This document shows positions 35,834 to 48,359 of a stretch of DNA of 64,000 nt, piece by piece. A model generated the notes under the pieces. The model had not been told where the DNA came from, made no database searches, and was given only the letters and a program-made list of their open reading frames with translations. A program made the translations under genes and the position numbers. Position 1 is the first letter of the stretch, and every line of letters starts with the position of its first letter. Source of the DNA: Zerene cesonia (taxonomy: Eukaryota > Arthropoda > Insecta > Lepidoptera > Pieridae). Where the stretch lies: the NCBI RefSeq assembly GCF_012273895.1, contig NC_052104.1:3658001-3722000 (forward strand). The letters run 5' to 3'.

Positions 35834-38800
35834 TTATACTTTGTCCTCACTGATTCCCTCAACTTCATTGGATTTTGAGTGTGATATTTCATTTGTAACT
35901 ATATCTAAAGAGCCATTCTTTCTTAGACCACAAAAAGCGAACATTCTATTGAGAATGTCACGTTTTCTTATACAATAGAGCAAAACCATCAAAAATGTTA
36001 AAATTATAACAATAATTCCCACGACTATCGGTGCGCTTTTGTCCATGTCCTCGCTTAAATTTTCAAGTCTAGCCGTTTCTGCATCTAGTAAAGTTTGGAG
36101 TGTTGAAAAATATTCGAGAATTCCTGCTGTGGATAGTTTAGTTTCTCCTGTCATTGTTTGAAGCACTGTTCTCCAATCTTCACTTGCTCCTAACGACATG
36201 CCATCACTGTAAAGAAAATATTTGAAATTTTGAAGTCATAGAAAATAGCAGCCTATAAACGGACGTAGAATAGACGAAGAAGGGTTAACATTAATGATTT
36301 ATAAATTAACATCCTTAGACTATTTTAGAAGAATTTAAGTCATAGCCTTAAGGGCTTTCAGATGTTACAAGTAGTCCATACTTTCAATAACATAGAGGTG
36401 AAACAAATACAAAATTATACAAACATACCGATAAACAATAGGGAAATCTTTTGATTAAAATGTGTTTCATTCTAAATACTTATTAGTCTTCTAAAAGTAA
36501 TAATAAACAAGTGGCGAGAGATTCTTATTGCTTAAAAATATAAATATGTAAGTTACCATATATAAAAGATCTGAATTATAACATTTTATGATATAGAACA
36601 AGATAAAAAGGAACAGGAAATTGGTACATTTTTCATTTAATTTTAATTTTTATTACAAATCACTTGAATTAAACGCTTTTTTTATTTCTGATCCCTCTAA
36701 CATTGTTAATACTTGTGCATTTTACCATAAACATTTTTAAACAATTGTTACATCCTAAGTCTAAGCCTAGTACTAAGAAATAACGTATATGAAGCAAAAA
36801 TTTAAAAATCTATTATCAATTTAAGGACTTGCGTTACAATTACTGTGACACGAGAAGGTAATGGTAATAGTTTTGTCATGATCTTTCTACGCACCTTTTT
36901 CTCCTCAGTTTATATGGTTTAATACAATGGATGTGTATTAGAATACATGTCCATTGTATTTATAGTTTAAAAATATAGTCTATGCCCCGACATAGACACT
37001 GGCAATAAATCAAACGTGCAAATAATATTCTTCATTACATCCAAATGTAACCGTTGTGACCTCAGAAAGGTCTCGACAAGTAAATGCTTAAATTAAGGTT
37101 GTTACTATGACCTCAGTATAGGCTATTTATAGAATTACTATTACAATCGATCTATTAATTATATTAGAGGATGATCTAGTTGAGAGAGACATTAAGTCGG
37201 CATAAACTAGAAGACTCAGTTTTCATAACTTAATAATATATCACCGAATAAATTAATACAGATAGTAGAGTAGAAACGTAATTAATATATTGCATTCGTT
37301 ATATTTCAGTTTCGCGCCGTCTTATTAACTTGTGCATGATAAGGAAATTTTCGTCACAAGCGAAAATGTCATATAATTTATATGTACATAATATTACTCT
37401 GTAGACATGAAAATTTTAATACTGGCATACACAATAGGCACATTATTCGAGGAGCTTCTAATTTAATCATAAGCATTCACAAAAGACTGCCTTTTTTAAC
37501 ACGCTTTTTATTATTATTAGCTTCACTTGTATGTTTGTATGTATGTATGTATGTAACTCACACCCGTTTTTCTCCCACTTCCCGCGAANNNNNNNNNNNN
37601 NNNNNNNNNNNNNNNNNNNNNNNNNNNNNNNNNNNNNNNNNNNNNNNNNNNNNNNNNNNNNNNNNNNNNNNNNNNNNNNNNNNNNNNNNNNNNNNNNNNN
37701 NNNNNNNNNNNNNNNNNNNNNNNNNNNNNNNNNNNNNNNNNNNNNNNNNNNNNNNNNNNNNNNNNNNNNNNNNNNNNNNNNNNNNNNNNNNNNNNNNNNN
37801 NNNNNNNNNNNNNNNNNNNNNNNNNNNNNNNNNNNNNNNNNNNNNNNNNNNNNNNNNNNNNNNNNNNNNNNNNNNNNNNNNNNNNNNNNNNNNNNNNNNN
37901 NNNNNNNNNNNNNNNNNNNNNNNNNNNNNNNNNNNNNNNNNNNNNNNNNNNNNNNNNNNNNNNNNNNNNNNNNNNNNNNNNNNNNNNNNNNNNNNNNNNN
38001 NNNNNNNNNNNNNNNNNNNNNNNNNNNNNNNNNNNNNNNNNNNNNNNNNNNNNNNNNNNNNNNNNNNNNNNNNNNNNNNNNNNNNNNNNNNNNNNNNNNN
38101 NNNNNNNNNNNNNNNNNNNNNNNNNNNNNNNNNNNNNNNNNNNNNNNNNNNNNNNNNNNNNNNNNNNNNNNNNNNNNNNNNNNNNNNNNNNNNNNNNNNN
38201 NNNNNNNNNNNNNNNNNNNNNNNNNNNNNNNNNNNNNNNNNNNNNNNNNNNNNNNNNNNNNNNNNNNNNNNNNNNNNNNNNNNNNNNNNNNNNNNNNNNN
38301 NNNNNNNNNNNNNNNNNNNNNNNNNNNNNNNNNNNNNNNNNNNNNNNNNNNNNNNNNNNNNNNNNNNNNNNNNNNNNNNNNNNNNNNNNNNNNNNNNNNN
38401 NNNNNNNNNNNNNNNNNNNNNNNNNNNNNNNNNNNNNNNNNNNNNNNNNNNNNNNNNNNNNNNNNNNNNNNNNNNNNNNNNNNNNNNNNNNNNNNNNNNN
38501 NNNNNNNNNNNNNNNNNNNNNNNNNNNNNNNNNNNNNNNNNNNNNNNNNNNNNNNNNNNNNNNNNNNNNNNNNNNNNNNNNNNNNNNNAAAATTATTTTA
38601 TAGTTTTTAGTTTGATGTGCTTGAAAAGCGTGTTTTTTAGTTTTTTTAAACTATATTTTATTATCTATATTTTCATGTTTGTAAACAAAATTATATTACA
38701 ACATTAATTTCTAATTCAATCTAAATCTCAATTTCAATATGGTCTGCAAAAGGTCTACGAATTACCTTCAGCTATGCCATCTTAACACGGATGTACACTA

Positions 38801-41800
38801 CTAAAATTACAATGACTTACCTGAGCAGTTTTCCTGCTTCCTTTTCACCGTGTATAGAGCATTCGTGCAGTGGTCCTGTGTGGTTCACTCTTTTGCATAT
38901 GGCTCGTAGAATTTGAAACTCTAAGATATGCGAAACGAGGTACCTGTGTGTACAATGGTTTATATGGAGTTTCACTTTAATTCAGTTCTATTCAATGTCT
39001 ACTAAATTCTGTTGATAAGATACATGTGCTTATATGGAACGATGTGTGTTCTGCTTCTATTTCAAAATATCTGAACCGATTTTGATAGATGTTCCCTATT
39101 AAGCTTATGTATTTCCTTGGAGCTTCTAGCTGGATTCTAGGATGATTCTAGATTTATACAGTACGTTTCAAAAGACTGACTGCTTTAAAAATTCTGACAT
39201 ATGTGTATTTTTATTATTCGCATAATGGGCATGGGGCATTTTACTAGAGGGAAAAAATTAAAGGTAGGCATAATTTTCAGTAGGTATGATAATTTGGAAC
39301 GAAATTTGTTTTTTTTAATACTTTTTTTCATATTTGACTCCTAGCCTAATGCCTATTTTTTCTTTAAAATAATTTAAAGAAATTTATCGTTTTTAAGGAA
39401 TGAATATACAAACATACGTCATATACTGAACATGTGATACAACGTGGTACTTCGAAGCTGGATCCAGGTCACTCTCGTTTCGGGGAACTGGTGGGGATAT
39501 CATTGTCTCCGCTATCCTAGAAACATTCAACTGAATGTTTATAAATACTTGAAAATAATTGAAATTCTTACATGTAAAGCCATCAGGAAAAAGTAATATA
39601 AAATAAATCTGTTACAAATCCTTTCTATATTTGTTAGATATGTTGAAAACAAAGTTTACATTCAAACTAAAAAAAGTCATGGACTGGTTAATAATATTAC
39701 CTACAGCTAAGATACAACTTTTGCTTTTAAGATACAAAGCAAGAACGTAGAGGGCAAAAAGGTCAGTCCTAATCGTGGTATGCATAACTTACAGTGTTTT
39801 CAGAACGTCCAATCCTATCCTTCTAATATTATAAATGTGAATGTTTGTGAGGATGGATGTACGTGTATGTGTATGTTTGTTACACTTTCACGCAAAAACT
39901 ACTCAACCCATTGCAATGAAATTTGGTAAGTAGATAGCTGGACAACTGGAATAACACATAGGCAATTTTTATTCCGATGTACCTACGGGATACAGACTTA
40001 CCGCGACAGAAACCGCGGGGCGTATCTAGTATAATATTAAAATATTGTAGTTAGCTCCTCATTAAAACTTAAAACTTATAACGCCTCCTTGTTACAGCGC
40101 CTGTTTATAGCTTGTTACTGCGTGAGCTTAGAACCGACGGATTCTAGGTTCGATACCCGGTGGGGACGCACAAAAAAAAGTGTCTCGGTCTGATAGAACT
40201 CCGAAAGCTGATCAACTACTTATCCATAAAGAAAATCGATCAGTGAAACATGAATATCATCTGCCCCATACCCCCCCCCCCCACCCCACTAGGGGACACA
40301 GGACTTCACACACAATTACTCATTAAAACTTACAACATCTTGACAAAAGTAATTAAGGTCTCATTACATACGCATAATTACACACTGGAAATAATTGCAG
40401 TTCCTAGATATCTGCGTAAAATCAAGTAGGTATAAAGATTATGATTACAATATTTCAATAATAGCATTTGTGTTTATAACCACCACGAAATGATGTGAAC
40501 TCATGATATCGAGGAATGTGGATTTCGAAATAAACACAATTCGTAAACAACGTACGGTAATACTAAATATTACGAACACTGAACATTGATATAGACAAAT
40601 ATTACCAATCTATAAATCGATTGCTTTTAAAATACCTACGTTAGTCATAAAAAGTTTAATTACATTTTTTATAGTCGAACAATAAAGTACCTAGTACCTA
40701 CAAGTTTTGTTGTAAAACTTATTGTGAAGGAAAAAACATAGATACGCTACGAATTTAAAGCCTTTATAATAGTATCTATCTCTATAGTAAAGTAAAAGTC
40801 ATAATCATTGGATTTCCGTCAATCCAATAGCGTGTATGAAAGAACGGACTCCAACAATTGAGTGGAGGTTGACGTCGCCCTAACTTAATTTATTTATATT
40901 ATAGGTATACACTATACAGACAGCATGACAATACAAAACAAGTACAAGAAACATTTATCGTTGAATTGAAAAACACGTTACCTGAGGTTCCACCAATGTT
41001 CATTTAAATTTTCCATACTGCTATTCGCAAACACGTCCCACCGCCATTTATCCAGAACAAAGGCATATCCCATCAATGGAAGCTTCTCCAATGCGAGCCA
41101 TAGCAGATGGTTCATGGTTGCCTCAGGACATTCATCCATCTCAACAAACTCCAAGGTCCTCATTTGGTGGGGAGAGGTCAACTGCACCGCAACAATGTCA
41201 GATATGGCATCGTGAAACGCTGTTACATAATTGAAATGCTGTGATTAAATTTTAGTGCCCTCGGTTTTATAATTGCTGAGCTGCAAACCGCAAAACCTAA
41301 CCGTACTTAGAAGTATGTTTTGAAAGGTAATTATTTAAAGGAATTATAAAACAAGAGTTGAGAGTTGAGGCCCGTTGATTATTTGAAGCATCTGGATGAT
41401 GGATAAAGAATTATAGATAATTTTAGCTATAATATCCTGATTGCAAGGTCTTACATGAATTTACGCAAAACTGGAATAAGGAAATAATAATTAATATAAA
41501 TCGTATATATATGAAAACAAAAAACTTTATAACCTTCATCAATCATAGCACTAACGTACCTAACCTGGTCTAAGTACTTAGATCATATTGCTATAGTATT
41601 TAACAATTATCAAATTAAACAATCAAGTCTAGCTATAAAAATGCCCATTAATAAATCAACAATATAGAAACAGCGTGTTTTAGGAAACTGCAGATTTGCG
41701 TAAAGTTCAGAACACTTTTTTATTTAAAGTTAAATTATTTAGGTTTCAGCTCAACCTCATTCTATTATTTAAAATTCAGATATTTATTACAATTTCAGAC

Positions 41801-44800
41801 TTTATTGTTGTTGTATTAGTATTTTGATGAACATGTATTCTGGTAATCATCGTTGTAATAATAAATACTGATAAATATTGAAGGCAAAACTAAATTGACA
41901 TTCCATTTAGACCTTCAATGAGACAATACCTAAAATAAAATTCATGCTTTATTTGTTTTTTGTGCTAAGTTATTGTATAATTCATAATATTATACTTTTC
42001 ATCAAGGAACAGATTTGCAAGTCTCATTTTGTAAACCTGTACAAAGTCTAAGGTCTAGTACATACCTCATAAAAGTATGTGTTATATTGAGACTTTCAAT
42101 TACAAATGAGATCAAAAAAATGTTGTACCTGGATTAGGCCCATCTCTAAATAATGGCTGTAGGTCTCTGTAATGTCGAAAATATTGCACGTGACCTAATA
42201 ACCTTGCCGCTCGTGACAAACCAACTGTTACGTCTGTTACTTTCTCTCCACACCATTTTATTCTGTAATACAAACGATTATCATTTCTCCCCATATTGCC
42301 TTGAAGTAAATTGAAAAAGCTTACGCTGTTGCTATGTTATTATATACTCGTATTTCATGTTCTAGAAATTATAAATCCTCAAGTAATGATACAAAAATGT
42401 AACTTGGATTTATAAGCTTTGAGATAAATGCTATAAAAAGATATCGCCTCAAAAGTTACACTAAATTTCTTAGCAACAAGCATTCTATCTCACCAATTAT
42501 CATGCAAATATGACTTACAATATTAGTTGATGATAAATGAACTCTACTTACTTATAATTTATACCATCACACATATCATGGCTTGATGGAAGACAGTTGG
42601 CCGTTGTTGGTATTTCCTTAATATCTTGATAAGAATCACTAGCGCTCTCAAATCCTATGGATCGGTGAAAGTTGTCCACGGTGTCAAATAATTTTTTAGC
42701 AGAAACGCTGTGATTCCTTGCTATTTGTGCTCGTTCTACATCAGGATATAATGCAACCAACGGATATATCGCCTGCCATTCTTGAGCCCACAAATTTCCT
42801 GTAACAAGAAATTATAATCTAGAAACACATTTGCCTGTTCACTTTTACCAGGCGTCTTTGTAGAAATCTTATAAAGAAAAGATAAACAATATGTTAAGGT
42901 AACCAACAAGCTCAACTTTGAAAAATCTTCAAAATAATAGCACAATAGATAAATATATCAGCTTGATACAAATAAGCTTGTATGTCTTTTTACCTAAAAT
43001 ATGTGCAGGAATTAATCTGTTATCATTTTGTAAATCATCGCTATAAACAGATTTTAATTTGACCCTGACGTAACGATGGAGTAAATCATAAAGAGGTTTG
43101 ACTTCTTTCCACAGTTCCACAACAGTATTAATAAAGTCGTCATCTTCGAAATTGTATCTCCACATTTCACCAGCGTCTCGAAAATTCTCTGATTCTGCTA
43201 CAGTATTCATTCGATCAACGTAATCTTTGAATATTGGTCTCACTTTCTTCCCCGTAGCATCTCTATATGCTTTCCAGTAATATTTTAGTTCTTTAGAGTC
43301 ATTGCTGGACTTAAATATAGATATGACATCTGAAATTATTGAATGAGCTTGTAAAACACTATCTGAAATATTAATAGTATCAATATCAAATATGCTTTTA
43401 TTGATTTTATTATTAATTTTGAAGTGCAATACTAATCATCTTATTACAGTAAATTATTTTAATAAAACATTAAATATTAATAACAGTAGGTACCATTCAT
43501 GGTTTGTGAAGTTTCTTCAGTATTACAAACAGTAGCATTATACGCACAAACTGTCACTCGACTCCATATGCGTTGCATAGTATCTATTTCTTCACGTTGC
43601 TATAAATAATTTAATAATAAATAGCGATTTTTTAATAACATCTGAATAATCCAAACTATAATTAAATTTATAGAAGGTGCTTACTTTACTTTGAGGCATT
43701 TGAACATTTGTTCCCCTTTCTTTGATAATTCTAAGTTTTCTCTTAAGCCTTAGATCGTTAGTATCCTGCGCTTCGATTAAATACTTCCGTTTTATTATCG
43801 TCCAATACTGCTTCTTAATTTCGTCTTCCTCGGCAGCTATACTTACCTATAAATAAATACGAAACGCTTCTATTTAAATGTAATAAAAACATTACAATGA
43901 CTAATTTGAATTTTAATGAAAATGTTAACTAATTACCGTCTTTACCAGTTCCAATTCATAGTTAACTAACTTACTAATGTAGTCGAAATATATTAAAATT
44001 TTCGTCGAAAAAAAGTCGAAATATAAAATTTTATGACTACTTATGAAGATAGAATTGAATTTGGGAAAGAACATAGGATACTTTATAACGCGAAAAATGT
44101 GTAAAAGGGGTAGAAATTGAAAATGAAAGTTTATTGTCAAAGCGATTTTGATGAAATTTGGTATGAAGATGGAGCTAAACTTGGGAGAGGACATAACATA
44201 CTTTTTAGAAGGTTCAATTTTAAGTCTACACCTTGGGAAAGACTATAGGCTACTCTTTACCATGTCGCGCGATATAACCGAATTCTACGAGGGCGAAGCT
44301 GCGGGCGGAAAGCTAGTACACCATAATTTGTAACTCTAATATCTATTATTAATATATTAATTCGAACATTACGCAGATGATAATAGAGAAGGTATTAAAA
44401 ATCAGTTTAACCAAGTATTGAAGATATACACACGGTCTTAGAATTTCACATATAACTAAACTTATTAAGCGATTTACCATTTTATTTTTCTTAAATTCAT
44501 TATTGGTATCCGTAACATACGCCCACAATGCTTCTTGAGATGTTTTGCACACATCAAGACTTAATTTATCCATTTCATCCATAAAAGTTTCTAATGTAGC
44601 ATTTTCCTTATCTATCTCTTCTGTTTGAATTTTAAAATTTTCTATTACATCGTCATTTTTTATAATTATCGTATCTGGGTCTAAAACAGTTTTCATAGCG
44701 AAGTCTAAAAATTTTTTGTCTCTCGTTTCGTCTCCATCTATTTCAATTTCGTGGCCACTTTCATCAGATTGATCGATTGTTTTATTTATTCTAGACATAT

Positions 44801-45491
44801 TTCTTTCATCCGCCGACATTTCTGAATTAGGATTCCCAGGAAATTGTAGAGCTATCGTTATTGCTATCATTGTTGAAAAACAAAAAGTTTTCTGAAAAAA
44901 AAAATAACAAATTACAACATAATTTATTTTTACCAGGTACTCATAAACATTTCTATAAAGCTAAATCTTTGCAAATTTTATTAGACACTTAATAAAAAAA
45001 TACAAAATATGAAATGTCACATCGTCCATTCTAAGATAGTAATTTATGGATTCATGGTTGCATGATAACAAAGAGAGACAAATAGATCTAGCGTGCTTAT
45101 TAAATAATCACTGTGTCCTCTGTTCTGCAGACATCCTATATTATGATTTTACATCAGTTATTGTACAATTGAATTACATAGGTGTATCAATGACCAAACC
45201 GAATGTGTCATCTAATCCGTAATAAGTGATGTACCCAAATTTTTATAATTATTTTAGAGTAGAAATCTAACAGGGTAAAATATCAATTAATTCATTTATC
45301 TGTATAATAACTATATAAACATCTTTAAAATATGCAACAACAATTATGCATTTTTACTTTAAATTTTCTTTTTAGGATTAGATACGTGAGCGAATTAGAA
45401 TCATAAAAATAAAATAAATCTTTAATTCCAATTATATTTATAATTGATATTTAATAATAGGGTAAATTATACTAACACAGAACGGCATCAT
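35834..45491 (-). CDS. Membrane-anchored ACE-like protein without a zinc site (Ance-3-like pseudo-peptidase)
   Basis: Twelve coding exons in transcript order: 45491-45477, 44891-44478, 43969-43937, 43846-43685, 43599-43494, 43329-42994, 42798-42552, 42262-42129, 41219-40982, 39516-39418, 38943-38821 and 36206-35834. All are in phase, giving about 759 aa. The order is a short hydrophobic leader, an acidic N-terminal region, then a peptidase family M2 fold (HILGNLWAQEWQ; DKWRWDVF; HWWNLR). A C-terminal membrane helix (about 695-715) and a basic-start cytosolic tail follow. The HEMGH zinc motif reads RLLGH (about 458-462), and the third ligand Glu in HEAIGD is Asp (HDAISD, about 485-490). The first zinc His and the catalytic Glu are therefore gone, and no peptidase activity is expected. 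This resembles the inactive Drosophila Ance paralogues, and the membrane anchor suggests Ance-3. The first exon is the weakest part; a start at 45558 with another donor is possible. The second 1000-N gap lies in its last intron. Confidence 0.9.
37531..37556 (+). repeat. Short TATG tandem repeat at the gap edge
   Basis: Repeated TATG units (GTATGTATGTATGTATG) lie just before the second gap. Simple tracts like this commonly end lepidopteran interspersed elements, so the gap probably also covers a repeat. Confidence 0.6.
37589..38588. other. Assembly gap (exactly 1000 N)
   Basis: Exactly 1000 N, a placeholder length. It lies in the last intron of the ANCE-like gene. No missing coding exon needs to be assumed, because the flanking exons join in phase and align continuously with ACE. 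Confidence 0.99.
39826..40032 (+). repeat. Interspersed repeat copy in an ANCE-like gene intron
   Basis: It starts CTAATATTATAAATGTGAAT, continues with TTACACTTTCACGCAAAAAC and AATGAAATTTGGTAAG, and ends ACCGCGGGGCGTATCTAGTA. Start and end match the usual boundaries of this class of element. Confidence 0.7.
40095..40315 (+). repeat. tRNA-derived SINE-like element
   Basis: An RNA polymerase III box B (GGTTCGATACC, 40147-40157) sits in a tRNA-like arm (CTAGGTTCGATACCCGGTGG), with a degenerate box A about 40 bases upstream. The 3' part holds CTGCCCCATA, a C-run (about 40268-40281) and CTAGGGGACACAGGACTTCA. It lies in the intron between ANCE-like exons at 40982-41219 and 39418-39516. Confidence 0.6.
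43980..44332 (+). repeat. Interspersed repeat copy beside an ANCE-like microexon
   Basis: It shares GATTTTGATGAAATTTGGTA, GTCGCGCGATATAACCGAAT and GGGCGAAGCTGCGGGCGGAA with the element at 52085-52450. It begins within a few dozen bases of the 33-base exon 43937-43969, on the opposite strand to the gene. Confidence 0.75.
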
Positions 45492-45840
45492 CGCAATTAT
45501 CAAGCACCATATGACAGTATCACTAGACGTAACACAACACTAAAAACATTTTTCGACCACACATTCCTATAAAATTGTACCGTTTCGACGTGTTCACGAT
45601 ACTATGCCTCGATCACCCGTTGTTTGTGAATATTGCGTACTGTTTGATCGTTTTGTAATGAATTTTTCAGATTGAAACAATTGAAAGGCAGGTTTGTTTT
45701 GAAAACGTGCGACGGTATGAAGCACAGCGCGGCCTGACTCGAGCGTCGACGCATTGTTGTGCCATATTCGAATGCCTGCCTCAATCAAATCACCAGGATG
45801 TTCACGTGAGACCGGAAGACATAATCCTAACACCTTATTA
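45492..45840 (-). promoter_or_regulatory. 5' UTR / promoter region of the ANCE-like gene
   Basis: A GC-richer stretch upstream of the proposed start contains long open frames with no recognised protein (45594-45833). It also has an upstream ATG at 45558 that ends after 13 codons at TAG. It separates the ANCE-like and GST genes. Transcription start and splicing are not defined from sequence. Confidence 0.35.
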
Positions 45841-46014
45841 ATGCTTTTATAATGTAAACCTTTAATAAGAAAACTGGCACTCTAAGGCGCGCTTCTTGGT
45901 ACCAAATAACTTTAACGTAAATTCTTAACGAGTTGATAAGGAAAATAATAAACGTAGTGTGTAATGATTTATTCGTGAATCAACTGAAACAATTTACAAT
46001 ATGCTTTGTTGAAT

Positions 46015-48026
46015 TTATGATTTCTTCAAAAATGCTGCTAATTGCTGTGCTCCAGATTTGTCGATTTCTTCATAGCCATAGGGTTCTAAAGCTTTTTTTG
46101 TGCGATCGAACCATTTTACTATGTTTTCGTGCGCACTATAATCAAATTTGAGAGCCTGAAAATAAGTTTATTTTTATTGGTAACGTAAATGCAGATAATT
46201 AAAAGACATTTAGTTATCTCTGTACCTCTAAATTACTGATGGTCACCACTATAGAAATATCTGCAAGAGTTAAATTGTCACCGGCAGCAAAGACTCGGCC
46301 CTCTAGGATTATATTTAGTATTTTAAGAGCATCATTTAATTTATCTGCTGCTTCGTCGTTATAGGCCGCTCCATGGAAAAGCATCGGAGCCTGAAAGTTA
46401 AATTATTATTAGAACAGATCACACGAAAATATATATCGTAAACGATTTTAAAATAAAAAAAACAAATTCATGATTTTATTAAAACTAAGCAACAACAAAT
46501 GAGAAATGAATATCATAATTGAAAATTAATCATGTTAATATGGTAAAATGCAGCTAATGGTACAAATTATTGCATTTAAATGACTAAGTAGTTAATATTC
46601 TATTGTGCATTTTCTTTACAACAAATAAAACGTCTGAATCCTGAGCTATCGTCAACACATTTCTTCCTATTCCGATAATTATGATACAGATTACGTAATT
46701 CTATCCTACTAATTGCTACTCAAAGTAAAAACACGAAAGATTTTAAGAATCTATGAATGTGGATGTTTGTGACACGTTAACGCAAAAACAGCTCAACGGA
46801 TATGTATGGAATTTGGTAAAATTTTAAATAATAATCATATAAGCTGCAATTATTTTATATCCTTTAGAAATACTTACATATAAAGTAATATATCTTGGAA
46901 CCAAAGTTCCAAGGTCAAAATGTAGTCGCTGATCAACAAGTGCCCTTTGCCTGGGATTTTTTGGGTATAAGGAGTCATCTCGACCATATGCATTTACCAT
47001 ATAAGCCATAATTGCTCGACTGAAATGTATGGATTATAATAGGCTCGTTGAAATATATTATTATTCATCAATACATTATGATGATTTGCATAACAATAGA
47101 ATCTTTACAACAATAGACACATTATGTCTATTTGCACAGGAGTGACATACCAATTGGACTTGAAAATAACACCTATGTCTATCAGTTATTATAATATATC
47201 AATAGATTTAGTCATTATATTAGGATTCGTGTAATTGTGCTATTTAAATTCAGCTTTTTTATATTACACTCAATTCTCGTAAGTCATTTACATAGATACA
47301 GTTTTGTAATTAATAGAATAACTAAATAAAATAACTCAGTTATCAAATTGCAGTCCTTTCTTATGTGTATATAAATATAGCATTTAATTATTTATGAATA
47401 TAGTTTCAAATAATTCATATCTTATTATTTACCTTACTATTCTTTATTTTTATTATTTTATATATTGTCATAAATTAATTAAATAATTCACTCTTATATT
47501 ATAGATTGAGCAGGAAGACATAATATAATTACGTCCATACTATACTTGTTTCACAATAAATGTACAAAAATAACAAGTCAATGTATTTTTCAGAAATTTG
47601 TTGAGTATAAAATATGTTAAATTCTAAAAGTACCTTTCCCAGAGAATGAATCCGCTGTCATCCATCGTTGGTATAGTTTGTTGAGGATTTAACTGGAACA
47701 CATCGAAATTTATTAAAACGTTTTCAGTAATATGTACTAATGAATAAAACACAAATTAACATTAATGTAAAAGAAGTAGGAATTCGAGATTGCTCATGAC
47801 AAAGAGCAGGCGTCAATTAATTTCAGATAAATTTCCCGATGACGAAATACCTTTTACCTTTATAAATTCTTTTTACCTTTGTGAATTCAGGTGTCTTATG
47901 TTGACCCTCCATAATGTTAGTGAGTATCAGATCGAGTTCTAGCCCTAGAGCCCTCGCGGTCATCATCACCGCTCTGCATGGTGGTGATGGTGGAAGGTAA
48001 TATAGCTTTATTGGTTGACCGGGCAT
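46015..48026 (-). CDS. Glutathione S-transferase, delta-like class
   Basis: Five coding exons in transcript order: 48026-47877, 47692-47634, 47019-46878, 46390-46226 and 46155-46015. They give 218 aa, the usual cytosolic GST length. The thioredoxin-fold half starts MPGQPIKLYYLPPSPPCRAV, with the catalytic Ser in the SPPCR turn (about residue 14), then LNPQQTIPTMDD (the cis-Pro TIPT) and LWESRAI (glutathione-binding Glu-Ser). The helical half carries the folding motif LTLADISIVVTIS with its conserved Asp. The wording is closest to insect delta GSTs; epsilon is less likely. Such enzymes conjugate glutathione to electrophiles and take part in insecticide and plant-toxin detoxification. The Met lies 35 bases into an exon that opens after TTTTCAG, so a 5' UTR exon lies upstream, probably that ending at 49049. 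Confidence 0.95.
46700..46830 (+). repeat. Truncated interspersed repeat in a GST intron
   Basis: ATCCTACTAATTGC, GAATGTGGATGTTTGTGACA, CGTTAACGCAAAAACAGCTC and GGAATTTGGTAAAA match the 5' part of the element at 39826-40032. The 3' part is missing. Confidence 0.55.
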
Positions 48027-48359
48027 TTTACCACCCTTCGATCTTGCTACGGCGTTACTGAAAATGAAATTGGATTATTTAAATATTTGATATCATTATA
48101 ATAGCCGATAATAGTCACAGTAGCGACTAGCGATGTTCCGTTAATTTTACACTTCCCATTAAAGTGAGAAAGAACTCATAATTCAATAATAGGCTTTATA
48201 TTTTAAAAACATAATTTATATGGAACTTTACTATAAATATTGGCTTTCAACAATTTTGGTTTCTACATTTAATTTTCTTACATCTGAACATGGTTTAGGA
48301 CTCTTTGAAAACGACTTTGGCCCTATATATACTTATAAATCAACGCATGCAAAGTTAAT

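Noticed and set aside
37382..38707. Long open frames across the second gap
   Set aside because: Same artefact. The real sequence on each side is repeat or intron.
40147..40157. tRNA-like box B considered as a tRNA gene
   Set aside because: No full cloverleaf or proper box A can be drawn. The flanks match a SINE rather than a functional tRNA.
45594..45833. 79- and 60-codon minus-strand frames before the ANCE-like start
   Set aside because: Two overlapping frames, no recognised protein and a position in the likely 5' UTR make a separate gene unlikely.
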